DNA of 8,694 bases from Nitrososphaeraceae archaeon (GTDB lineage: Archaea; Thermoproteota; Nitrososphaeria; Nitrososphaerales; Nitrososphaeraceae): assembly GCA_025449515.1 (NCBI GenBank), contig JANWJI010000168.1, positions 1 through 8,694 on the forward strand. The letters are read 5' to 3'. The position numbers and the translations under genes were made by a program. Below, in pieces: positions 1 through 5,836 of this stretch (positions are counted from its first letter, which is position 1; every line of letters begins with the position of its first letter). The notes below the pieces were generated by a model. It had not been told where the DNA came from and searched no databases. It saw only the letters and a list, made by a program, of their open reading frames with translations.

Positions 1-16
1 ACATTCCGTCGCTTCA

Positions 17-736
17 ATGACAGGTGCGGATTTCGTGTCCGTATTAGAAAATGAAGGTAAAATGAGAATCGATGATTTCATAAAGGGAGCAATGGAGTTA
101 GCTGAGGATGTCCATGCAGATAGTTTTAGAGAAGATGGTTCATCCTCATTTTTGGAAACACATACCTGGCCTGTGGCGGTAGATGTCATGAGGCATTACA
201 AATCACTTAATCGGCCGATTACGAGCGTTGAAATTGCTTCTGCTATCTTACATGACATTTCTGAGGATAACGACAGAATTATCGATCTGTACAAGACCAA
301 AGACTATGGATTTGAAGCATATCTGAAATATCGATTCGGGAGTAGAGTGTACTATATAGCTACGAATTTGAAACTAAAAGATCTTGCTGAATATGATGGG
401 AAAAACGATGAAGAGCGACAGTTATCTCGATTCCACGAATATTGTGATTTCCTTGTGGCCGCTGATTATGATATTAAAGTAATCAAATTGGCAGATAGAC
501 TTAACAATATGATGTTCATTTTAGAAGTCGCAAAACAAAATAAAAAGATAGTCTACGATAAAATAAAGAGGTACTTGAGGGAGGCAGAGGACTTTTACTT
601 GGGATTTACGATGTTACACCCAAAAACTCCTGGTATTTATAAAAAATTGCGATCGTGCTATGAACATCTGAGATCCACATATTACGAATATACTATGACT
701 ATGCCTCAAACGAATGAAGTCGCCGATAAGGCTTGA
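17..736 (+). CDS. SpoT/MESH1-type HD-domain phosphohydrolase
   Basis: The protein (239 aa from this start) is a stand-alone HD-superfamily metal hydrolase of the RelA/SpoT/MESH1 hydrolase type. That family removes the 3'-pyrophosphate of (p)ppGpp, and some members act on other nucleotides such as NADPH. The ordered family motifs are all visible: H49 (ETHTWPVA), H79-D80 with E83-D84 in LHDISED, an FGSRV segment near 107-111, and LADRLNN at 158-164, where D160 is the fourth metal ligand and N164 the conserved Asn. No synthetase, TGS or ACT domain follows; residues 165-239 are mostly helical, with a charged tail. The start is uncertain. The frame is open back to base 2, so the true start may lie before the window, and the ATG at 62 (MRIDDFIKG) also fits the usual start of the fold. 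The gene stands 185 bases before the ETF operon on the same strand, and no functional link is evident. Family confidence is high; substrate is unknown. Confidence 0.85.
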   Translation: MTGADFVSVLENEGKMRIDDFIKGAMELAEDVHADSFREDGSSSFLETHTWPVAVDVMRHYKSLNRPITSVEIASAILHDISEDNDRIIDLYKTKDYGFEAYLKYRFGSRVYYIATNLKLKDLAEYDGKNDEERQLSRFHEYCDFLVAADYDIKVIKLADRLNNMMFILEVAKQNKKIVYDKIKRYLREAEDFYLGFTMLHPKTPGIYKKLRSCYEHLRSTYYEYTMTMPQTNEVADKA

Positions 737-825
737 AGAGTTGTACAGATCTTGAATTTCAGGCGAGGTATTATTCTAGAGTGTTTTGCTAAGTGGCATG
801 TTATTCATTTCATTGCTGCTAGAGA

Positions 826-841
826 AATAGAATGTTCTATT
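826..841. promoter_or_regulatory. Perfect 7+7 inverted repeat, possible operator of the ETF operon
   Basis: AATAGAA-TG-TTCTATT is a perfect 7-base inverted repeat with a two-base centre. It lies about 47 bases upstream of the TATA-like box of the fixA promoter and after the end of the HD gene. The size and symmetry suit a dimeric winged-helix regulator, but no regulator is known and AT-rich DNA produces such palindromes by chance. Confidence 0.3.
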
Positions 842-853
842 ATTTAGTCAGCT

Positions 854-874
854 AAATTTTTCCTAGAAAATTTT
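854..874. repeat. Imperfect AT-rich inverted repeat upstream of fixA
   Basis: AAATTTTTC and GAAAATTTT pair at eight of nine positions around a CTA loop. The T-runs could serve as a termination site for the upstream HD gene, since archaeal RNA polymerase ends at U-rich tracts. Alternatively the repeat could be a second operator, because it ends 13 bases before the fixA TATA-like box. Confidence 0.3.
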
Positions 875-887
875 ATTTCATAACCAA

Positions 888-895
888 TTTAAAAG
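888..895 (+). promoter_or_regulatory. TATA-like box of the fixABC operon
   Basis: TTTAAAAG is centred about 26 bases before position 918, which would put transcription start within about five bases of the TTG codon at 922. This matches the short-leader or leaderless promoters typical of archaea and supports that start. Confidence 0.5.
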
Positions 896-921
896 GCATT
901 ACTTAGACATATCCTTGTAAA

Positions 922-1809
922 TTGGAATCCTCTAGACTGAAAATATCAGTTATAATCAAATTAGAGCCAGATTTTTCAGAGGGAAACGTTAGTTATAATT
1001 CAGATGGTACTTTGAATAGAGCTGAGACAAAAAGCATCCTAGGTCCACACAGCGCTGTTGCCTCAATGGCAGCCTTACATGCAAAAGTAATGCACGGCGC
1101 TGACGTGTCGGTCGGGACAATGGGCCCACCAATCGCCGAACAAGCTCTTCAGCAATCCCAGCTACTTTGTGACGCTGATGAACTCCATCTTTATAGTGAC
1201 AGAATTTTTGCCGGAGCCGACACATTAGCAACTGCTGAAGTATTGAGAACGGGCATAGATAAGATGCACGATGGTGAAAAATCTGATATAGTCTTCTCAG
1301 GTCACCGAGCATCGGATGGCGAGACAGGCCAGACAGGTCCACAAACAGCTTGGAAATTAGGATATCCTTTTTTTGGAAACGTGATAGATTTTAGCGTGGA
1401 TGTTGAAAATCGACTTGCCAGAGTAACACGATTGGTCCCTATTCAAGGACTATATGATGTAATTGAGGAAATCGAGGCGCCTTTGCCTATCTTTATCACT
1501 ATCCATCCGTCGTACAAACCTACATTTACTACAGTCTCCCAAAGACTATCATTTTTTAAGTGTCAAAAAGAAGCCAGAGACCGCGCCGCTCTCTATAAGA
1601 ACTACCTAAAGACATTTACGGCTCAGACGTTAGGCGTCGATCCCAAATTGGTAGGATTACCTGGTTCACCGACAATTGTCTATAGAGTAGAAAAAATACC
1701 TAGGGCTAAGACAAGTAGGATGGCAGAGATCATAGAAGGGTCGAATCAAGATCAAATCCGGGCTGTCGCAAAGAAAATCACCGATATGATAAAGGTGAAA
1801 GAAATATGA
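922..1809 (+). CDS. fixA: Electron transfer flavoprotein beta subunit (FixA/EtfB)
   Basis: This is the beta subunit (295 aa) of the heterodimeric ETF, which carries electrons from a flavin dehydrogenase to a quinone oxidoreductase. The opening LKISVIIKLEPD matches the family start. SDRIFAGADTLATA (92-105) and GHRASDGETGQTGPQ (127-141) are the nucleotide-binding signatures, and LGVDPKLVGLPGSPT (237-251) is the conserved C-terminal segment. A TTG start at 922 is chosen because an in-frame TAG lies at 904-906, no ATG occurs near the family N-terminus, and a TATA-like box is well placed; the CTG at 937 is a weaker alternative. The protein is some 30-40 residues longer than usual ETF-beta, and the loop after HPSYKP (195-200) does not contain the usual NxPR recognition sequence. 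The stop codon overlaps the start of fixB (ATGA). Whether it binds AMP, as in ordinary ETF, or a second FAD, as in bifurcating ETF, cannot be decided by eye. Confidence 0.93.
   Translation: MESSRLKISVIIKLEPDFSEGNVSYNSDGTLNRAETKSILGPHSAVASMAALHAKVMHGADVSVGTMGPPIAEQALQQSQLLCDADELHLYSDRIFAGADTLATAEVLRTGIDKMHDGEKSDIVFSGHRASDGETGQTGPQTAWKLGYPFFGNVIDFSVDVENRLARVTRLVPIQGLYDVIEEIEAPLPIFITIHPSYKPTFTTVSQRLSFFKCQKEARDRAALYKNYLKTFTAQTLGVDPKLVGLPGSPTIVYRVEKIPRAKTSRMAEIIEGSNQDQIRAVAKKITDMIKVKEI
1794..1798 (+). promoter_or_regulatory. Shine-Dalgarno site for fixB
   Basis: GGTGA, complementary to the archaeal 16S rRNA 3' end, lies seven bases before the ATG at 1806, inside the end of fixA. It fits translation of an internal operon gene and confirms the ATGA overlap start. 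Confidence 0.6.
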
Positions 1810-3038
1810 GCAACACCAGCCAGATGGCCCCGACCCCTGACTCGAAAATGTCTAATGAAAAGTATAGGCATTTGTATGTTGTAATAGAACATGAAGAAGG
1901 CAATCTCCTACCAGTAAATTTCGAAATGTTAGGTGAGGCAAGGAGATTGATGGATGGATTTAATGTACGATACTCTGCCGAAGAGAAGGTTGTAGCCGTC
2001 TTGCTTGGCAGTGAAATGAGAAGTCAGTGTGACAAACTAATCAGCTATGGAGCTGATGCTGTGATATATGCGGAGAATCCGGAGCTCAAATATCATAGGA
2101 ATCTGGTCTATACTAAAGTCATAAGCCAAATCGCAAATGATAAGGATTGCAGTAATAAAATATCGGCCCGATACAGCGAAGAATTTAAGCGACCTCGATT
2201 CATGTTTTTTTCTGCAGATGATACTGGAAGGCACCTTTCGGCTACAGTACTTGCTGAATTGGAATCGGGGCTAGCCTCAGACATAAACAAACTTGTTATC
2301 GATGATATTGAATTAAAACACGAGCACAAGACTAAGGGTCAACTTGAAAAATATTTCAAGACGCTAGAAATGTACAGACCTGACTTCTCTGGATTTCTGT
2401 GGACCACAATATTATGTCTCGACAACAGGCATCCTAATAACAGGAGGGAATATCATCCCCAGGCATGTAGTATTATTCCAGGCGTATTCCAACCAATTGA
2501 ATCTGATAATAATAGAAAAGGCGTCATAGTGGATTTCAAGGTAACGCTGAATACAGATGATTTAAGCATCAAGATTTTAAATAGAAAAGTTGTAAAAAGC
2601 CCGATTGACTATGATAGTCACAAGGCGATTGTGAGCTTTGGCCGTGGTATCAATGAATCTCCAGAAGAAAATATAGCATTGATTGACAGTCTCAAAAGGG
2701 AACTAGGGGCAGAAGTTGGCATTTCCTTACCGATTTCGAAAAAGCCTTACAACATTTCAAACTCCAAGTTGTCAGCCTATATAACACCTGAACGGGTGAT
2801 TGGTACAAGTGGTCGCAAGGTGGCGCCTACCTTGTATATTGCAGTAGGTATTAGCGGAGCGATGCAACATATAGCCGGTATGAAAGAATCAGAATTTGTT
2901 ATTGCGATTAACCCTGATACAGACTCGCCAATTAGAGATGAGTGCGATATATTCATTAAAGGACGACTGGAGGATGTATTGCCTGTGTTGATTGAAGAGC
3001 TTAGACAACAAAAAGCGATGGTGGAAGTGAGAAACTAA
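1806..3038 (+). CDS. fixB: Electron transfer flavoprotein alpha subunit (FixB/EtfA)
   Basis: This is the alpha subunit (410 aa, against about 320 in typical ETF), which carries the FAD of the ETF heterodimer. The N-terminal domain (about 20-230) begins RHLYVVIEHEEGNLLPVNFEML. The C-terminal FAD domain (about 270-400) contains VSFGRGINESPEENI, then LYIAVGISGAMQHIAGMK with H355 (equivalent to the flavin-contacting His of human ETF), and AINPDTDSPI (367-376). Extra length lies at the N-terminus (about 20 residues) and around residues 160-240. Two flavin-site motifs are changed: the usual SRPAVD reads SLPISK (L308 in place of Arg), and the usual VGQTGK reads IGTSGR (332-337, with S335 in place of Thr). 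The gene overlaps fixA by four bases and is four bases from fixC, so the three are surely co-transcribed. The identity is secure; the redox behaviour of the flavin is uncertain because of the substitutions. Confidence 0.93.
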   Translation: MSNTSQMAPTPDSKMSNEKYRHLYVVIEHEEGNLLPVNFEMLGEARRLMDGFNVRYSAEEKVVAVLLGSEMRSQCDKLISYGADAVIYAENPELKYHRNLVYTKVISQIANDKDCSNKISARYSEEFKRPRFMFFSADDTGRHLSATVLAELESGLASDINKLVIDDIELKHEHKTKGQLEKYFKTLEMYRPDFSGFLWTTILCLDNRHPNNRREYHPQACSIIPGVFQPIESDNNRKGVIVDFKVTLNTDDLSIKILNRKVVKSPIDYDSHKAIVSFGRGINESPEENIALIDSLKRELGAEVGISLPISKKPYNISNSKLSAYITPERVIGTSGRKVAPTLYIAVGISGAMQHIAGMKESEFVIAINPDTDSPIRDECDIFIKGRLEDVLPVLIEELRQQKAMVEVRN

Positions 3039-3042
3039 CCAA

Positions 3043-4914
3043 ATGGAAAAGTTTGATGTGGCGATAGTTGGCGGAGGATCTGCCGGCTTAGCCGCTCTAA
3101 AACAGCTATCAAATCTTGGAAAACAGGCTGTGTTGTTGGAGAGCGGGAAAGCCATCGGTTCAAAGAGCATATCCGGAGGTATACTATATTCAAAAAAGCC
3201 AAAACATGGTAGGGCTTACAATGTCGAAGATGTCTATGGCCAAGAATTTGTCACGGAGGCCCCTCTTGAGAGATCGATTACGAAATACATCTTACATGCT
3301 ACATCAAATGAGAAGGTATTTTCTATAGACCTCAGTTCTGCTCACAGCTACCAGACCAACTTTGCCTACTCGGTACTTATGAACAAATTAAATACTTGGT
3401 TTGCGAAGCAAGCGGGCGAAAGCGCGGAAAAATACGGAGGGGGGATAATTCCAGGCGTTCATGTTCAGTCAATAGAGTGGAACAATGGGGCTACGATTGT
3501 AGAAACCAATGAATTAGAGAGATTCCAGGTGAAAGCAATAATTGCTGCTGATGGTGTCAATTCTGAGATAGCAGAGCTTACAGGTGCTCGGCAGAAATTT
3601 GTTCCTGAAGAATTGTACCAAGGTGCCAAAGTCATAATTAAATTACCAGAACAAATAATGGAACAAAGATTTAACATATCAGAAAATGACGGTGCTGCGC
3701 ATTTATTCTCTGGCGACATAGCTCAAAGACATATTGGTGGCGGATTTCTATATACTAATCGAGATACGATATCTCTTGGTGGTGTCTATCACTATGATTC
3801 ACTTCTAGAGAAGGTTGTTGAACCTTACGAACTCATCAATAAATTAATCCTAAACCCTATGGTAAGAGAGTTCGTAAAGGATGAAGTACCGCAGAAGGAA
3901 GAAATTGACAAAACTCTACCTAAAGAAGAGCAACTCAGAATCAGATTTGCGGTAAGCAAATTAATTAGAACCTGGCAAGACTTGCGTCAGTCTTATTACT
4001 CGACATCGGGCACGGAAGACCTCATAAAAAGTGGAAAATACAAAACACGAGAGGAGATAGTCGCCAGGCTCGATATGATTCGCAAGGACCTCAGTTCAAA
4101 ATATAGAACGAGATTTATCACCGACTACGTTGAATTGGAATATAGTGCAAAGCTTGTGCCAGACGGAAAGAGATGCAGAATGAAGAAACCAAACCACAAG
4201 AATGTGCTGTTCGTTGGAGACGCTGCAGGCAGGGGGATCTTTGTTGGTCCCCGCATTGAAGGAATCAATGTGGGTATAGATGATGCGGTAAGGGCTGCCA
4301 ACGCCATTTCAAGATCACTCGACAGAAATAATTTTGACTATGAATATCTAGGAGGCTTCTATGCTCATTCTGTCGACGAGAGTCCCTACACAAGGGACAT
4401 GAAACAAATCGATAAAGACTATCTTAAGATTTTTCTAAATGCAACAAAAGACATTCCTAAAGACATCATAGGCTCAAGATACAGCATGATATTTAAGCTG
4501 ATGTCAAGTGAGACTTTCAGGGGACTTGCCGTAGGATTTGCTAATATCTTAGGATATGATCGACTTCTTCCAATATTAGAATCTGAAGAGACATATAGCA
4601 AAGTCCCTATCGAACTTGCCGAAAAACTGGGTAAAAGATTGACATCTGATTATCGACCATCTATTCCATCGATCGCAGAGCGAGTTTCGAAATTAAAGTA
4701 TGACGACGACACTGTATCCCATATTAAAGTTAATAAACCGACCAGCGAGTTTATGAAGAAAATGGTTTTACTATGCCCTACAAAATGTTACAGTATAGAA
4801 GATAACCAGGTCGTACTGCAACACGAAGGCTGCATCGAATGTGGTACATGTGCTCCAGAAACCCAGTGGCGACATCCACGAGGAGAAAAAGGTATCTCTT
4901 ATCAATATGGCTAA
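3043..4914 (+). CDS. fixC: FixC-type ETF:quinone oxidoreductase with fused FixX-like [4Fe-4S] domain
   Basis: This flavoprotein (623 aa) would take electrons from the FixAB ETF and reduce membrane quinone. The N-terminus is an FAD-binding Rossmann fold: VGGGSAG (9-15), with E33 at the end of the second strand. Family motifs follow: SISGGILY (42-49), EAPLERSITK (72-81), IIAADGVNS (166-174), QRFNISENDGAAHLF (208-222), GGGFLYTNRDTISLG (232-246), LEYSAKLVPDG (365-375) and VGDAAG (391-396). Residues about 283-360 are a charged insertion between the usual FixC segments. The C-terminus (about 555-623) matches FixX or the ETF-QO cluster domain: CPTKCY (C578, C582), then GCIECGTC (C597, C600, C603), ending WRHPRGEKGISYQYG. 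C578, C597, C600 and C603 would hold one [4Fe-4S] cluster, and the other FixX cysteines are absent. The layout is thus like the one-chain ETF-QO rather than separate FixC and FixX. It is the last gene of the operon, with the ATG four bases after fixB. Confidence 0.92.
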   Translation: MEKFDVAIVGGGSAGLAALKQLSNLGKQAVLLESGKAIGSKSISGGILYSKKPKHGRAYNVEDVYGQEFVTEAPLERSITKYILHATSNEKVFSIDLSSAHSYQTNFAYSVLMNKLNTWFAKQAGESAEKYGGGIIPGVHVQSIEWNNGATIVETNELERFQVKAIIAADGVNSEIAELTGARQKFVPEELYQGAKVIIKLPEQIMEQRFNISENDGAAHLFSGDIAQRHIGGGFLYTNRDTISLGGVYHYDSLLEKVVEPYELINKLILNPMVREFVKDEVPQKEEIDKTLPKEEQLRIRFAVSKLIRTWQDLRQSYYSTSGTEDLIKSGKYKTREEIVARLDMIRKDLSSKYRTRFITDYVELEYSAKLVPDGKRCRMKKPNHKNVLFVGDAAGRGIFVGPRIEGINVGIDDAVRAANAISRSLDRNNFDYEYLGGFYAHSVDESPYTRDMKQIDKDYLKIFLNATKDIPKDIIGSRYSMIFKLMSSETFRGLAVGFANILGYDRLLPILESEETYSKVPIELAEKLGKRLTSDYRPSIPSIAERVSKLKYDDDTVSHIKVNKPTSEFMKKMVLLCPTKCYSIEDNQVVLQHEGCIECGTCAPETQWRHPRGEKGISYQYG

Positions 4915-4922
4915 GCCTGTAA

Positions 4923-4927
4923 TTTTT
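4923..4927 (+). terminator. Possible T-tract terminator after fixC
   Basis: A TTTTT tract starts nine bases after the fixC stop, in the 19-base gap to the convergent redoxin gene. Archaeal termination needs only a U-rich tract, so this short one is plausible but weak. Confidence 0.25.
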
Positions 4928-4933
4928 CAAATC

Positions 4934-5482
4934 CTATTTCCATTTAATAGAACATCCAATTGAAGGGTCGAAGCCGTTTCTAATTTTACCACCTGCTAGC
5001 AATGTTTTTACATTATCTTCCATTATGTGGGTTTTAGCAATACTGTTAGGTTCAACAGCATCGTTTAACCTACCGTGGTAGACTAATAGTCTCTCACCAT
5101 TAAACAGGTAAGGATCAGGAGTACAAACTGCACCATATCTTCTTGCAATGTCCTGAATTTCATCTATAAGGTAGGGAAAATTCAATTGATATTTTTCATA
5201 AAACTTCTTCATATTCTCAATACCTTCCTCATCGTACGCTGGATCGTTACTATTAATACCGATGACTTGTAACTCTGTCTTATTGAATTTCGATTGTAAT
5301 CCTACTATGTCATTTATTCTAGCTTTGACATAAGGGCAGTGATTGCAGATAAATACAACTAATAGTACCTTGCTTTTCCCAAATCTTTCCAACGAATATA
5401 TTTCATTATCAGTGCCTTTAAGTTCAAATTGAGGCGCTACTGCACCTGTCTTTAATACCTGTGTAGACTCTGTTTTTACCAT
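4934..5482 (-). CDS. Thioredoxin-like redoxin (PRX_like1/AhpC-TSA superfamily)
   Basis: This is a 182-residue cytoplasmic thioredoxin-fold protein. It begins with the redoxin segment GAVAPQFELKGTDNEIYSLE (13-32), followed by strand LLVVFI and the CxxC-type active site C46-N-H-C49-PYVKAR. Further family features are VIGINSND (73-80), the TPDPYLF segment (121-127) after C120, YHGRLND (135-141), and the family C-terminal signature IGCSIKWK (175-182) with C177. This combination marks the subgroup often labelled 'thioredoxin family protein' or PRX_like1. A thiol-disulfide or peroxide-reducing role is likely, but the substrate is unknown. There is no signal peptide or membrane segment. The gene converges on fixC with a 19-base gap and is divergent from amt, so it has its own promoter. 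The ATG start matches the family N-terminus and a TATA-like box 28 bases upstream. C120 and C177 may act with the CxxC pair. Confidence 0.85.
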   Translation of the reverse strand: MVKTESTQVLKTGAVAPQFELKGTDNEIYSLERFGKSKVLLVVFICNHCPYVKARINDIVGLQSKFNKTELQVIGINSNDPAYDEEGIENMKKFYEKYQLNFPYLIDEIQDIARRYGAVCTPDPYLFNGERLLVYHGRLNDAVEPNSIAKTHIMEDNVKTLLAGGKIRNGFDPSIGCSIKWK

Positions 5483-5504
5483 TAACTGATCAGTGTATAA
5501 TATA

Positions 5505-5515
5505 CTAATAAAAAT
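5505..5515 (-). promoter_or_regulatory. TATA-like box of the redoxin gene
   Basis: On the minus strand ATTTTTATTAG is centred about 28 bases before the ATG at 5482, which suits a leaderless transcript. No Shine-Dalgarno site precedes the start. A palindromic GTATAATATAC (5494-5504) and CTGATCAG (5486-5493) lie between the box and the start. Confidence 0.4.
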
Positions 5516-5617
5516 ATCCTATTTTTAGCTGAATTCGTATTGCATCTATGAATGATCGTTTGAAACAAAATAGCTCCGGTCGGTCGGCGCGTCACTCATA
5601 ACTCTCATTCGCAGAAA

Positions 5618-5626
5618 TTTATTTAG
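5618..5626 (+). promoter_or_regulatory. TATA-like box of a possible small RNA or upstream amt promoter
   Basis: TTTATTTAG, preceded by an A-rich GCAGAAA, would set transcription start near 5648-5652, immediately before the hairpin at 5654-5694. There is no start codon with a sensible frame at that point. Confidence 0.3.
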
Positions 5627-5653
5627 TAATACTTCCGCGAGTTGCTTTAGATA

Positions 5654-5694
5654 ACTGTTGAGGACCCAGTATGTTAGACTCGGTTCTCACTGGT
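5654..5694 (+). ncRNA. Candidate structured RNA element (long hairpin)
   Basis: TGAGGACC (5659-5666) pairs with GGTTCTCA (5682-5689) over eight positions. After a single mismatch on each side the helix continues outward with ACTG/TGGT and inward with AGT/ACT, closing a seven-base loop (ATGTTAG, 5671-5677). Three of the pairs are G-U when read as + strand RNA and would be lost on the other strand, which favours a + strand transcript. It could be an independent small RNA or part of a long amt leader. No known RNA family is recognised. Confidence 0.35.
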
Positions 5695-5802
5695 GCTCAT
5701 ATCCCGCGATGCGTGGAATGTCGAACTCACAACAAACTGTATTTCTAATACGCCGGAGTTTAGAACGGCATGAATAAGAAATTACCTAGCACATCCAAAG
5801 GA

Positions 5803-5815
5803 TAAATATTATAAT
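5803..5815 (+). promoter_or_regulatory. TATA box and BRE of amt
   Basis: TAAATATTATAAT is centred about 27 bases before the ATG at 5837, which implies a leaderless amt mRNA. CCAAAGG just upstream (5795-5801) is in the place of the purine-rich TFB recognition element. This is the clearest promoter in the window. Confidence 0.6.
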
Positions 5816-5836
5816 GGGTATTTCTAATCTGGTAAA

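Larger units (their letters stand above)
5483..5836. other. Divergent intergenic region between redoxin and amt
   Basis: This 354-base stretch has no credible coding region. It holds the redoxin promoter at one end and the amt TATA box at the other. The middle (about 5574-5770) is visibly richer in G and C than the ends, with CGGTCGGTCGG at 5577-5587, CCGCGA repeated at 5635-5640 and 5704-5709, and CTCCGG (5574-5579) complementary to CCGGAG (5753-5758). In an AT-rich genome this points to structured RNA, and a good hairpin lies at 5654-5694. Confidence 0.6.

Noticed and set aside
989..1342. 117-residue antisense frame inside fixA
   Set aside because: It is a shadow of the conserved fixA frame, with a Leu/Arg-rich composition typical of reversed coding DNA and no family match.
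5560..5568. Part of GTTTGAAAC, resembling a CRISPR repeat end
   Set aside because: Single copy, with no repeat-spacer pattern anywhere in the window.
5546..5608. 20-residue minus-strand frame in the redoxin-amt gap
   Set aside because: It is too short, has no promoter or leader support, and lies in sequence better explained as non-coding.
5705..5735. Minus-strand GAGTTCGACATTCC resembling a tRNA T-loop
   Set aside because: The flanking five-base stem has a mismatch and a wobble, and no acceptor, D or anticodon arms can be built around it.
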